From: a bacterium
GTDB taxonomy: Bacteria; Patescibacteriota; Minisyncoccia; Minisyncoccales; Minisyncoccaceae
Assembly (NCBI GenBank): GCA_023228085.1
Contig: JALOBW010000003.1
Span: forward strand, 124,001-188,000
Reading direction: 5' to 3'
DNA: 64,000 bases
The notes below the pieces were generated by a model. That model worked only from the letters and a program-made list of their open reading frames with translations. It had not been told where the DNA came from and searched no databases. The position numbers and the translations under genes were made by a program. Positions 1 through 7,851 of this stretch are shown one piece after another (position 1 is the stretch's first letter; every line of letters starts with the position of its first letter).

Positions 1-97
1 ATGGAAACCCATAATAAAATGCTCCACTAAGAGCAAGTAAATAATGATATAAAGCAATCAAACTTTCTGGTAATATTTTTTTAATTAATTCTTTCAT
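1..97 (-). CDS. Probable Mur ligase (MurE-like), N-terminus only
   Basis: Only the first 32 codons are inside the window, so the gene runs off the left edge. The visible peptide starts MKELIKKILPESLIALYHYL and continues to an aromatic stretch ending YYGFP. This amphipathic then hydrophobic start resembles the N-terminus of UDP-N-acetylmuramyl-tripeptide-synthetase-like Mur ligases annotated in Parcubacteria, where the ATP-binding GTNGKT loop follows soon after; that loop lies outside the window, so the assignment is inference. The ATG overlaps the ruvA stop codon as ATGA (94-97), which points to translational coupling in a ruvA-led operon. It could be any other membrane-associated protein. 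Confidence 0.4.
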   Translation of the reverse strand, partial: MKELIKKILPESLIALYHYLLALSGAFYYGFP

Positions 98-654
98 TTT
101 CCTAAAATTTTTAATGCTTCCTTTATTCTCTGTTCCGATTGCTTCATCTCCACAGGAAGCTCCGATAATGCATTAATTATTTCCTTCTTATTAAAACCTA
201 ATCCTAGCAGTGCCTCAAAAACTTCGTCTTTTTTTCCTATATTTTTATCTTTTTTGTTGATTTCTTCTATTTTTCCTGTTAATTCTAATAAAATTTTTTG
301 GAGTTTTTTTGCTCCTAATCCTTTTGTTTCGGGGATATTTTCTCCTTTTTCAAGTGACTCCTTAAGTTTCTCTGGTGTTCCAAAAACTGCTAAATTAAGG
401 GCTGTTTTTGGACCAACACCCGAAATAGTTTTTAATATTCTGAAGAATTCTGATTCTTTTTCAGTTAAAAAACCATAAAGTTCCATTACTTTTTCCCCTA
501 CTAATAAATAAGTATATATTTGCCTCTCCTCGCCAATTGTCACTTTTTCTAGACTATTAGCCGATAAAAAAATCTCAAATCCCATCCCGCCTCTATCAAC
601 AACGATTTTTTTATCATCTTTGTAAAGAATTTCTCCAAAAATAAAGTTTATCAT
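94..654 (-). CDS. ruvA: Holliday junction branch migration protein RuvA
   Basis: RuvA binds four-way DNA junctions as a tetramer and loads the RuvB helicase during recombinational repair. The 186-residue product has the expected three parts: an N-terminal OB-like barrel starting MINFIFGEI, a central region with two helix-hairpin-helix motifs (ISGVGPKTALNLA near residue 80 and TKGLGAKKLQKIL near 113), and a C-terminal UBA-like domain III (EALLGLGFNKKEI). Length is close to the usual 190-205. A TTG two codons upstream (658-660) is also possible, but the ATG at 654 gives the family's normal start. Its stop overlaps the next gene's ATG. RuvB and RuvC are not in this window. Confidence 0.95.
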   Translation of the reverse strand: MINFIFGEILYKDDKKIVVDRGGMGFEIFLSANSLEKVTIGEERQIYTYLLVGEKVMELYGFLTEKESEFFRILKTISGVGPKTALNLAVFGTPEKLKESLEKGENIPETKGLGAKKLQKILLELTGKIEEINKKDKNIGKKDEVFEALLGLGFNKKEIINALSELPVEMKQSEQRIKEALKILGK

Positions 655-680
655 AAACAATGTATTATTATTCTAAAGAT

Positions 681-686
681 ATTATA
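681..686 (-). promoter_or_regulatory. Probable -10 box for ruvA
   Basis: Read on the minus strand this is a perfect TATAAT, 27 bases upstream of the ruvA ATG. The matching -35 region is poor (GTTTTT), so it is a likely but incomplete promoter call. Confidence 0.45.
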
Positions 687-722
687 TCAGATTAGTTAAA
701 AAGAAAAACCCCAAAATAAGGC

Positions 723-751
723 TTGCATATTTTAAATATTTATTGTATATA
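723..751 (+). promoter_or_regulatory. Promoter of rpsT
   Basis: TTGCAT (723-728), a 17-base spacer and TATATA (746-751) form a sigma70-type promoter. Transcription would start near 758, giving a leader of about 20 bases before the rpsT ATG. Confidence 0.6.
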
Positions 752-777
752 AGAATAGTATATTTAATTAAAGAATT

Positions 778-1053
778 ATGCCAATTACAACATCTAACAA
801 AAAACGTCTTCGCCAGAATGTAAAGCGCAAAGCTAATAACATCCAAAAAAAGAAGGACATAAAAGTATTAGTTAAGGAATTTGAAGCTTTAATTACTGAA
901 AAAAAGACTGAGGAGTCAAAGGCATTGTTACCAAAATTGTACAAAGCCATTGATAAGGCAGCAAAGACTGGCGTTTTGAAAGACAACACTGCTAGCAGAA
1001 AAAAAGCCCTATACGCTAAACATTTGAACAAGCTTGCACCTGCTGCAAAATAA
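778..1053 (+). CDS. rpsT: 30S ribosomal protein S20
   Basis: S20 binds 16S rRNA and helps early assembly of the small subunit. The 91-residue, Lys/Arg-rich protein has the diagnostic N-terminal SNKKRLRQNVKRKANN stretch and the C-terminal YKAIDKAAKTGVLKDNTASRKK motif seen in S20 proteins. It stands alone on the plus strand between ruvA and a convergent hypothetical gene, with its own promoter and a strong intrinsic terminator directly behind it. Length is normal for the family. Confidence 0.95.
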   Translation: MPITTSNKKRLRQNVKRKANNIQKKKDIKVLVKEFEALITEKKTEESKALLPKLYKAIDKAAKTGVLKDNTASRKKALYAKHLNKLAPAAK

Positions 1054-1057
1054 AAAT

Positions 1058-1080
1058 AAACAGGGTTTTCCCTGTTTTTT
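1058..1080 (+). terminator. Intrinsic terminator of rpsT
   Basis: AAACAGGG, a TTTT loop and CCCTGTTT, followed by a T run. It starts five bases after the rpsT stop. Confidence 0.9.
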
Positions 1081-1084
1081 GCTA

Positions 1085-1110
1085 CAAAAAAAAGAAGGAT
1101 TACCCTTCTA
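1085..1110 (-). terminator. Terminator of the minus-strand gene at 1117
   Basis: On the minus strand AGAAGG and CCTTCT pair around a five-base loop and are followed by eight T. It lies back to back with the rpsT terminator, insulating the two convergent genes. Confidence 0.8.
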
Positions 1111-1116
1111 TAACAT

Positions 1117-1452
1117 TTAGGATTTTACGTCCCTAATCCTATCTTCAACTTCCCTGCAAAGATCTTCTCTGTATAGCCTTTTGGCAACAGAAAGAAGATA
1201 TTCTAATCTACTAACAGTATCGGCTTTTTCTATTTCGCCAGATAATCTGTCTTGAAGTACATCTTTGATAAGCCATGCGCAGTTTTCTGGCTTATAAAGA
1301 TTAGTTGAGAGATTCTCGTTCATCCAAGTCCTTTCAAAGGCTTGTAAAAGTTCTTCGGTTGTTGAAGAGTTTATTTCATCTATACAAATTGTCAAAATTT
1401 TCACATCCTGAATGGAAGATACAATCAAAGCTCCGTCAACTCGCTTCCGCAA
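1117..1452 (-). CDS. Hypothetical protein, 111 aa or shorter
   Basis: I do not recognise this family. The product is soluble and helical toward the C-terminus (a run resembling EKADTVSRLEYLLSVAKRLY), with three cysteines and no clear metal motif. The start is uncertain: the longest frame begins with TTG at 1452, only about seven bases after the predicted transcription start of a good promoter, which would make it nearly leaderless. A GTG further in (giving MKILTICIDEI) would make a protein of about 94 residues. The promoter and dedicated terminator argue that it is a real, separately expressed gene between rpsT and holA. Confidence 0.55.
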   Translation of the reverse strand: MRKRVDGALIVSSIQDVKILTICIDEINSSTTEELLQAFERTWMNENLSTNLYKPENCAWLIKDVLQDRLSGEIEKADTVSRLEYLLSVAKRLYREDLCREVEDRIRDVKS

Positions 1453-1465
1453 CGTGCTTTTTAAT

Positions 1466-1494
1466 ATACTAGTATCTTTTTATCAAATGTCAAC
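1466..1494 (-). promoter_or_regulatory. Promoter for the gene at 1117-1452
   Basis: Minus-strand TTGACA (1494-1489), 17-base spacer, TAGTAT (1471-1466). It starts only seven bases after the holA stop codon. Confidence 0.7.
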
Positions 1495-1500
1495 AAAAGT

Positions 1501-2427
1501 TTATAACGCAAGAATAAATGTTTCTACGGCTTCTATTTGTCCGATTTGACCTACCTTGATTTTTTTATCTAACTCAATAAGTAGTTCAAACAAATTCTTG
1601 AGTTCCTCTAATTCAAATCTTGCTGATTGAGATAGACACTTGGTCCTCACAAATGGAGCCATACCTAATTCGCTTGCCGACATATTTGGTGACATTTTGA
1701 CGACAAGTAGATTTTTTACATGAGTAGCAATAGTGGCAAACAGGACAAGTACAATTCCTCCATTTTTAAGATAATTGTCTATAAGGGTAAGGGCACTTTT
1801 TTTGTTTCTTGCTCCGATAGCGTCAGTTATTGCGAAAATATTTCCGTCTTCAATTTTATCTACTAATTTATCAACATCTGACAACGTTATTTCTGATCTT
1901 TCTTCAAATAAAACATAATTTGATAGTTTTTTTAATTCGTTTTCTATTTGCCACAAATCTCCTTTTGTATTTTTAAAAAGTTCTGATACTGCGGGTTCTT
2001 TTATTTTAATCCCTATACCCTCAGCTTCTTTTATAATCCAGGACGAAATATCTTTTTCCTCAAGCAAGGGAAATTCCTCCGCTACTCCATTTTTTTTTAG
2101 AAAATTCAAAAATGAATCACTTTTGATCGTCTTCATGGAGTCATCAATTAAAAGTAAAATATTCTCAGAAGACACAAAAAGATTTCCCATTTCCATTATT
2201 GAATCCTTAAGTTTTATGTTTTCATTAAAATTAGAAACAATTACTAATTTTTTTGATGAAAACATTGAACAAGAGAAAAATTCCGACTTCAAATCGGAAA
2301 AATCATTGTTTTTCCCATCTAGTTTAGAAAGACTATCTTTGCCATTTTTAGCTATCCAATCATTTATCCATTCATCGGTCTTTCTTTTTATCCTAAAGCT
2401 GTCTTTTCCATAGAATAAATAAATCAT
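1501..2427 (-). CDS. holA: DNA polymerase III subunit delta
   Basis: HolA is the clamp-loader subunit that opens the sliding clamp and attaches it to DNA. The 308-residue protein begins MIYLFYGKDSFRIKRK, matching the family's start where the chain enters a degenerate AAA fold without a working P-loop, and ends with the helical collar domain (a stretch resembling FELLIELDKKIKVGQ). Length fits the usual 310-340. It is the last gene of a run that also holds mutM and a response-regulator gene; it starts four bases from the mutM stop, so co-transcription is likely. Confidence 0.85.
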   Translation of the reverse strand: MIYLFYGKDSFRIKRKTDEWINDWIAKNGKDSLSKLDGKNNDFSDLKSEFFSCSMFSSKKLVIVSNFNENIKLKDSIMEMGNLFVSSENILLLIDDSMKTIKSDSFLNFLKKNGVAEEFPLLEEKDISSWIIKEAEGIGIKIKEPAVSELFKNTKGDLWQIENELKKLSNYVLFEERSEITLSDVDKLVDKIEDGNIFAITDAIGARNKKSALTLIDNYLKNGGIVLVLFATIATHVKNLLVVKMSPNMSASELGMAPFVRTKCLSQSARFELEELKNLFELLIELDKKIKVGQIGQIEAVETFILAL

Positions 2428-2430
2428 ATT

Positions 2431-3312
2431 TTACTTTTTTTGACATTCTGGACAATAGTATGTACCGCGAGTCCCTATGACTATTTTTCTAATCGGAGTT
2501 CCACATCTTACACATTCTCTATTTTCTCTTCCATAGACATTCATCTGGTTCTGGAATTTTCCTTTTTCACCATATACATTCCTATAATCCGAAAAACTGT
2601 CTCCCCCTGCCTCAACACCTTTTGGTAGGATATTTTTTATTGCTTCGTATATATTTTTTAAATCATCCCTGCTTAGAAGTGAAACATCTTTTTCGGGGTG
2701 AACCTTCGCTTCAAATAATATCTCACTAGCATAGATGTTGCCAATGCCAGCAATAAACTCCTGATCCATTAGTATTTGTTTTACCCTACCCCTCTTCTTT
2801 TTTGAAAAAAGACTAATAAATCTTTCTAAGGTAAAATCCTTTTCCAAAGGTTCTGGTCCAGTGGTTTTAAAAACCTCATTTTCTATTTGTTTATTAGTCC
2901 ACAACTCTATCTTTGCAAATTTTCTAGCATCACAAAGTCCTATTTTTCTTCCGTCATCAAGGCAAAAAAATACCCTTACAAACCGATTATATGGATCATA
3001 TTTTATTGGTCCTTCGGACATTGATTCCCATGTCTCTATTTTTTCATTGTATTGCCAGTCGCCCAAAAGTAAATGCCCTGTCATTTTGAGATGAATGAGT
3101 ATTACCAAGTCATCCGATAAAAAAATAAGTATATTTTTGGCTCTTCTTTTTATACATATTATTTTCTTTCCTATTATTTTTTTTTTGAAATCTTGAAAGT
3201 TAGTATTGCGAAAAATTTTAGGTGTATCGGTCCAAAGTCCAAGAAAAGTCCTTCCAAGGACTTCCTTTTCTAAGCCATTTACAGTTGTTTGGACTTCTGG
3301 TAATTCTGGCAT
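2431..3312 (-). CDS. mutM: Formamidopyrimidine-DNA glycosylase (Fpg/MutM)
   Basis: This enzyme removes oxidised purines such as 8-oxoguanine and cuts the abasic strand. The mature N-terminus PELPEV carries the catalytic proline and glutamate, which fixes the start at 3312; the frame is open 20 codons further upstream but that extension would bury the catalytic proline. HLKMTGHLL near residue 75, the helix-two-turn-helix region QILMDQEFIAGIGNIYASE and a C-terminal zinc finger (C-x2-C ... C-x2-C, ending CPECQKK) are all visible. A stretch around residues 85-105 (WQYNEKIETWESMSEGP) is longer than in E. coli MutM. It follows the response-regulator gene with one base between stop and start. Confidence 0.95.
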   Translation of the reverse strand: MPELPEVQTTVNGLEKEVLGRTFLGLWTDTPKIFRNTNFQDFKKKIIGKKIICIKRRAKNILIFLSDDLVILIHLKMTGHLLLGDWQYNEKIETWESMSEGPIKYDPYNRFVRVFFCLDDGRKIGLCDARKFAKIELWTNKQIENEVFKTTGPEPLEKDFTLERFISLFSKKKRGRVKQILMDQEFIAGIGNIYASEILFEAKVHPEKDVSLLSRDDLKNIYEAIKNILPKGVEAGGDSFSDYRNVYGEKGKFQNQMNVYGRENRECVRCGTPIRKIVIGTRGTYYCPECQKK

Positions 3313-3313
3313 T

Positions 3314-3676
3314 TTAAATGTATGTTTGCAGTTTCTCAATAATTTCTTGTGGAGTAAAGTGAGCTTTAACAAGAAAGTCTTTTGCTCCTAATTTTAATCC
3401 TCTCTCAATATCTTCACCCTGTCCAAGATTAGAAAGAATTATTACCGGAATATCAACAGTTTCTGCATCTGCTTTTGCTTTCTCCAAAACTTCAAATCCG
3501 TTTATTCCAGGTAAAATTAAATCCAAAAGCACCAAGTCTGGCTTTTCTTCCTTTATTTTTTGTATTCCCTCTTCTCCATCCACGGCAACCGAAACTTCAT
3601 AATTCATATTCATAAGTTTCTTAGCCATCAGTTCTCTTAAAAATTTGTCATCTTCAATTAATAATATTTTTGGCAT
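3314..3676 (-). CDS. Stand-alone response regulator receiver protein
   Basis: A single CheY-like receiver domain of 120 residues with no output domain. The acidic pair D9/D10, the phospho-acceptor D52 (LLDLILPG), S82 and K104 occupy the expected places, so it should be phosphorylated by a histidine kinase, which is not in this window. Single-domain receivers act through protein contacts, for example on motility or on a phosphorelay; a role in controlling the type IV pilus encoded further along is possible but unsupported here. It is the first gene of the set leading to mutM and holA. Confidence 0.85.
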   Translation of the reverse strand: MPKILLIEDDKFLRELMAKKLMNMNYEVSVAVDGEEGIQKIKEEKPDLVLLDLILPGINGFEVLEKAKADAETVDIPVIILSNLGQGEDIERGLKLGAKDFLVKAHFTPQEIIEKLQTYI

Positions 3677-3743
3677 ATATTCTTTACTTAAATTACTCTT
3701 GCATTTATTTTATAGTTTTAGTATCAAAAGGTCAATTAAATTA

Positions 3744-4400
3744 TTACTTTGTTCTTTTTTTTGATTCCTTATTTAGTTTTCCGTATTCTAAGTACGAATA
3801 GACAAATATAAAGACTACCGAAAACATAATCAAAGAAAACAATAAGGCAAACGAATAAGAAGGAAAAAACATCAAAAAAAGACATGATAATCCGATGATT
3901 TTGAATAATCCTCCAGAAACCTTGCTTGTCTTCTCCCAGACTTTGTCATTTTCCAGTGTCCATGGTGTACGAATACCGATTGTATAATTCCTCTCTGTTT
4001 TTGTTATCATTACTCCTATAAAATAGAATAGAATCGCTAAACCCGGCATTATTCCAACAGTCATATTGAAAGAATATCCCATATTCCAGATAACAACTAA
4101 TGCAAATGTATAAAACATAAAAAGATTAAATATCAAGACAAAGTCGTCATAATGATCGTTAAACTTCTTGATATTTTCTTTCATTGGATCAAGTTTTGGA
4201 ATAAATAAAAACATAAAAAAGAACAAAGTAAGCAAAACCGGGATCAAAAATATACTCCAACTGCCCAACGTCCCATTAACTACTCCATTTGAATCCCAAT
4301 GCGAAGAAATAATTTCTGGCAGCTGAGGATAGAAATAAAAAGCAAAGGCAAATGATAATAATATGATGGAAAGGGATATAAAATAGGCTGTTTTTCTCAT
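3744..4400 (-). CDS. SdpI/DUF1648 family membrane protein
   Basis: The 218-residue protein has about six hydrophobic segments. The N-terminal part (a membrane helix, then YPQLPEIISSHWDSNGVVNG) matches DUF1648, and the middle RNYTIGIRTPWTLENDKVW motif is characteristic of SdpI. In Bacillus, SdpI is the immunity protein against the SdpC toxin and also carries a signal to a repressor; here there is no sdpC or repressor next to it, so a general membrane role is as likely. It has a basic C-terminal tail and stands alone between the response-regulator gene and the divergent holin-like gene. Confidence 0.8.
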   Translation of the reverse strand: MRKTAYFISLSIILLSFAFAFYFYPQLPEIISSHWDSNGVVNGTLGSWSIFLIPVLLTLFFFMFLFIPKLDPMKENIKKFNDHYDDFVLIFNLFMFYTFALVVIWNMGYSFNMTVGIMPGLAILFYFIGVMITKTERNYTIGIRTPWTLENDKVWEKTSKVSGGLFKIIGLSCLFLMFFPSYSFALLFSLIMFSVVFIFVYSYLEYGKLNKESKKRTK

Positions 4401-4484
4401 GTTTTTATTATTTACTTATTTTTGTTCATTATATTAGATATTTCTTCTTTCAACAAGCAAAAACTATGATGCAGAAAACAATCG

Positions 4485-4513
4485 TTGACTTATGGTTAGT
4501 TTTGAGGTATTAT
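4485..4513 (+). promoter_or_regulatory. Promoter of the holin-like gene
   Basis: TTGACT, 17-base spacer, TATTAT. The expected transcription start (about 4520) falls within two bases of the ATG at 4522, so the mRNA is probably leaderless. Confidence 0.7.
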
Positions 4514-4521
4514 GATGACAA

Positions 4522-4866
4522 ATGAATTTTCTCGGAAAAATTATAGCTGGCATCATTGGTATTGGGTTATCTGCCTATTTTTTGAAGCCAGAAGTAGTTT
4601 ATGATGGACAGATCACAACAATTTTGGTAGTGGGATTAATACTTGGATTGTTGTTATTCTTTATAAAACCAATACTCAATTTTGTGACTTTCCCTTTGCG
4701 GATAATCACACTCAATATATTTTCTTTGGTTATTATAGGATTTCTTGTCTGGATGCTTACTCTGTTTTTCCCAGAAGAAAAATTTGATATCATTAATTGG
4801 TATGGATACATAAAAGTAACCCTGATTGTCTGGATTTCAGAATTGTTATTCGCTTCTGATATTTGA
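4522..4866 (+). CDS. Phage holin superfamily IV (4-TMS) membrane protein
   Basis: A 114-residue protein with four hydrophobic helices and very short loops, including the FIKPILNFVTFPLRIITLNIF segment that is typical of the PF04020 family, named for mycobacteriophage holins but mostly found as chromosomal housekeeping membrane proteins. No phage genes lie nearby, so a lysis role is unlikely. It is followed 29 bases later by secG and may share its transcript. Confidence 0.75.
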   Translation: MNFLGKIIAGIIGIGLSAYFLKPEVVYDGQITTILVVGLILGLLLFFIKPILNFVTFPLRIITLNIFSLVIIGFLVWMLTLFFPEEKFDIINWYGYIKVTLIVWISELLFASDI

Positions 4867-4895
4867 CTCAGAGATAAAGTATAATCATAAAACAT

Positions 4896-5147
4896 ATGGA
4901 CCAAATATTATCTATAATACAAATAGTGATTTGCGTAGCAATAGTATCGTTAATATTATTACAACAAAGAGGAACGGCTATCGGTAGTGCGTTTGGAGGT
5001 GGAAGTGAAGTATATAGTACAAGACGAGGTTTTCAGAAACATCTCCTATGGATGACTGTTGTTTTGGTAGTGTTATTTGTAATTATATCTATATTGCTAA
5101 ATCACGATATTTTATCAATACTCAAATCGCTTAATTTAGCTAAATAA
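4896..5147 (+). CDS. secG: Protein translocase subunit SecG
   Basis: SecG is the small membrane subunit of the SecYEG channel. The 83-residue protein has two transmembrane helices (about residues 5-22 and 50-70) separated by the conserved loop LLQQRGTAIGSAFGGGSEVY, whose Gly-rich GSAFGGG is diagnostic. It lies two bases upstream of the substrate-binding protein gene, so the exported product next door is probably co-expressed. Confidence 0.93.
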   Translation: MDQILSIIQIVICVAIVSLILLQQRGTAIGSAFGGGSEVYSTRRGFQKHLLWMTVVLVVLFVIISILLNHDILSILKSLNLAK

Positions 5148-5149
5148 AA

Positions 5150-7159
5150 ATGCTTTTTTTAAAAAAACCTAGGCAAAGCAATTTGCCTTCTGTTAGCCAA
5201 TGGGCGCAATTCTTTAAAATCTTAACAAAAAAAGAAAAGATATTTTTCATAGTGTTGATAATAGCTTTCTTTTCGTCGTTGTTTTATTCCTCAATTAGTT
5301 TTTATTACAACAATACAGAACTTGTTCCTAGTTATTATGGCGTGCTTCATGAGGGAATGATCGGACAACCACAATTTATAAATCCTCTCTATGCCCAAAC
5401 ATCGGATACAGATAAGGCATTATTGGAATTAGTTTTTTCTGGTCTTGTAAAATATGACAACAAAGGGAATGTCACACCAGACTTAATAAATGAATTTCAT
5501 TTTTCTGACAATGGAAAGACTTTTGAATTTTCAATTAAGGAAAATGCCAAATGGCAAGACGGCAAACAATTAACTATGGATGATATAGTTTTTACCATAA
5601 ATCTCATCCAAGACCCAACTTATATGAGCCCCCTACAAGGCTATTGGACAAATGTTGAGGTAATTAAGAATTCTGACTACAAAGGAATTATAAAGCTAAA
5701 ACAACCCTACAGTGGCTTTCTTGATAATCTAGCAAACGTAAAGATAATGCCAAAGCATGTCTGGGAAGGTATGCCAGTGACGGCGATAATTGCAAATGCC
5801 GAATTAAATCTTTCTAATCCGATTGGGTCTGGACCATATGCAGTTGAAAGTGTAATTCAAAATCAAAATAGTAAGAATAAAAGAATACGAAGCATTACAC
5901 TAGTATCAAATTCAAACTACTACGATAAAAAACCTTATATTCCAAAAATCAAAATAACCTTCCTATCTGAAAAAAATGATCTTGCTTATCTCCTTCGCAT
6001 AGGAGCTTTGGACGCTGGATATATTGATAACGCTGTTTATAATAATGATTTTCGCTCAGCAGAAGATAAGGACATAATGAATGCTGATTATTTTGGAGTA
6101 TTTTTTAATAACGTAAAAGACCCTGTATCAAAAAAAGAAGTAAGAGTTGCCTTAAGTTATGCAACAAATAAAAAGGAAATCTTAGATATAATCGGTGAAG
6201 AAGGATATATTGTGAACTCCCCTATCCTATCAGATTTTTATGGAATTCAAGAGCCGAGCATTAAGTATGAGTATGATATTGAAAAGGCAAAAGAGTTAAT
6301 ACAAAAACAAGGTTTTGAGCTTAGGGATGGAGTTTTAACAAAAATAGTAAAAAAATCCACTGGATTTGAACTGAAACACGATTTAAAAGTTGGCGATAAT
6401 GGAAGTGAGGTAAAAAAACTGCAGGAGTGTCTAGCGAGAGACAGAGATGTCTATCCAGATGGTACTGCAAATGGAAACTTTGGAGAAGCAACAAAGAAAG
6501 CTGTTATAGCCTTTCAAGAAAAATATGCTGATGAAATATTAAAACCATCGGGACTTGATAAAGGTACTGGAAAAGTAATGGGTGAAACAAAAAAGAAATT
6601 GAACAGTTTGTGTTTTACAGTTCCTGACGAAAGCACTCAATTAACGATAAACTTAAAAACAGTAAATAATCCCACTTTAAAAAAAGTTGCGACAAAAATA
6701 AAAGAACAATGGGAAAAAATAGGAGTAAAAGTTGAAGTTTCGGAATTGAATACTAATGACATAAAAAAGGTCATTAGGGATAAAGATTACGATGCAATTC
6801 TTTTTGGAGAAAAATTTAGTTCTACTCCCGAATTATTACCTTATTGGCATTCAAGCCAAATATTTGATCCTGGATGGAACTTGGCTGTATATCAGAATGA
6901 AGATTTAGACACTTTGCTTGAACAATCAAGATTATTTGCTAATCCATACGATGAAGAAAGAGTGAAAAAATTAGTTGAAATACAAGAAAAGATAATGAGC
7001 GATAATCCAGCAATCTTTTTATATTCTACGAATTATAATTATATTTTAAATAAAAAAGTAAAAGGATTCTCTGTTCAAAAAGCTTTTGACCAATCGCGAG
7101 TGTTTGACGATACTCCAAATTGGTACCTCACCGAGCAGAGAGTTTGGAAGAAAAAATAA
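5150..7159 (+). CDS. Family 5 solute-binding protein with an internal peptidoglycan-binding domain
   Basis: The 669-residue protein starts with a basic segment and one membrane anchor (about residues 30-52) rather than a lipobox, followed by an oligopeptide/dipeptide-binding (SBP_bac_5) fold: GLVKYDNKGNVTPDL and FSIKENAKWQDGKQLTMDDIV are typical. Between about residues 404 and 489 the fold is interrupted by a PG_binding_1-like module (LKVGDNGSEVKKLQECL, NFGEATKKAVIAFQ, GTGKVMGETKKKLNSLC). The binding fold resumes with LTINLKTVNNPTLKKVA. No permease or ATPase genes are adjacent, so transport partners must be elsewhere or it acts as a cell-wall-tethered peptide binder. It starts two bases after the secG stop. 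Confidence 0.85.
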   Translation: MLFLKKPRQSNLPSVSQWAQFFKILTKKEKIFFIVLIIAFFSSLFYSSISFYYNNTELVPSYYGVLHEGMIGQPQFINPLYAQTSDTDKALLELVFSGLVKYDNKGNVTPDLINEFHFSDNGKTFEFSIKENAKWQDGKQLTMDDIVFTINLIQDPTYMSPLQGYWTNVEVIKNSDYKGIIKLKQPYSGFLDNLANVKIMPKHVWEGMPVTAIIANAELNLSNPIGSGPYAVESVIQNQNSKNKRIRSITLVSNSNYYDKKPYIPKIKITFLSEKNDLAYLLRIGALDAGYIDNAVYNNDFRSAEDKDIMNADYFGVFFNNVKDPVSKKEVRVALSYATNKKEILDIIGEEGYIVNSPILSDFYGIQEPSIKYEYDIEKAKELIQKQGFELRDGVLTKIVKKSTGFELKHDLKVGDNGSEVKKLQECLARDRDVYPDGTANGNFGEATKKAVIAFQEKYADEILKPSGLDKGTGKVMGETKKKLNSLCFTVPDESTQLTINLKTVNNPTLKKVATKIKEQWEKIGVKVEVSELNTNDIKKVIRDKDYDAILFGEKFSSTPELLPYWHSSQIFDPGWNLAVYQNEDLDTLLEQSRLFANPYDEERVKKLVEIQEKIMSDNPAIFLYSTNYNYILNKKVKGFSVQKAFDQSRVFDDTPNWYLTEQRVWKKK

Positions 7160-7160
7160 T

Positions 7161-7733
7161 ATGGAAATAGATTTGACACAACTTACCCCAGACACTAGAA
7201 AACTGGACGATATGCGAAACGTTTTAGCTGATAGAGAATGGGCTAATACTGCCGAAAATCAAGACTTATACTATATGTATAGAGGTGTTGAAGAAAATGG
7301 TGACCTCCGATATGACATCACAGTTATTCCCCCACTAATGATAGGAGAAGAGTATGTAAAAACAAAAGGGCATTATCATGCATCAAAACACTCGGAATTT
7401 TATATAGTTCTTGAGGGTGAAGCTATTTATTTAATGCAAAAATATGATGGAAGTGACTGCTATTTTGTAAAAGCAAAAACTGGCGAAGCAGTAATAATAC
7501 CTGGTGAATATGGACACATTACCATAAATGCAACAGACAAAGAATTAAAAATGGCTAATTGGATCAGTAAAAACTGTATATCTGAATATGAAAGTATTGC
7601 TGAAAAGAAAGGCGCATGCTGGTTTTATACGAAATCAGGATGGATAAAAAATAATAACTATGAAAATGTTCCACCTCTAAGGGAGGAACAATCATTAAAG
7701 GAAATCCCTTCTAATTTTGATTTCCTCAAATAA
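7161..7733 (+). CDS. pgi: Cupin-type glucose-6-phosphate isomerase
   Basis: This 190-residue protein belongs to the cupin phosphoglucose isomerases (PF06560) best known from Archaea, which interconvert glucose-6-phosphate and fructose-6-phosphate with a metal ion. The metal-binding cupin motifs are present: TKGHYHASKHSEFYIVLEGE supplies two His and a Glu, and GEYGHITIN supplies the third His. An N-terminal YRGVEENGDLRYDITVIPP segment matches the family. The ATG at 7161 lies one base after the previous stop; the frame is open upstream but that part overlaps the previous gene. It provides the glycolytic/PPP entry step, fitting the phosphomannomutase/phosphoglucomutase nearby. Confidence 0.88.
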   Translation: MEIDLTQLTPDTRKLDDMRNVLADREWANTAENQDLYYMYRGVEENGDLRYDITVIPPLMIGEEYVKTKGHYHASKHSEFYIVLEGEAIYLMQKYDGSDCYFVKAKTGEAVIIPGEYGHITINATDKELKMANWISKNCISEYESIAEKKGACWFYTKSGWIKNNNYENVPPLREEQSLKEIPSNFDFLK

Positions 7734-7812
7734 AATGTTGGCGGATATTAATTCGTCAAATGTTAAAAGTATATTTTAGTATTTGTCGTTTTAATATCTA
7801 CCAAAACTTTAA

Positions 7813-7833
7813 ATAGAAATTAGCTAATTCTAT
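7813..7833. promoter_or_regulatory. Near-perfect palindrome in the rnj leader
   Basis: ATAGAA(A)TTAGCTAATTCTAT, symmetrical apart from one extra A, about 20 bases before the RNase J start codon. It could be an operator or an RNA hairpin in the 5' leader. No T run follows, so it is not a terminator. The rest of 7734-7851 is AT-rich and shows no clear promoter. Confidence 0.35.
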
Positions 7834-7851
7834 AGCTTAAAAAATAAAAAC

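Noticed and set aside
94..97. Alternative genetic code (TGA as glycine, code 25)
   Set aside because: ruvA ends in TGA at the expected length, and other full-length genes read correctly with TGA as stop.
3313..3372. N-terminal extension of MutM
   Set aside because: The catalytic Pro must be the second residue; the upstream frame overlaps the response-regulator gene.
4522..4866. Prophage lysis gene
   Set aside because: The holin-type family name is misleading; no endolysin or other phage genes are near, and secG follows.
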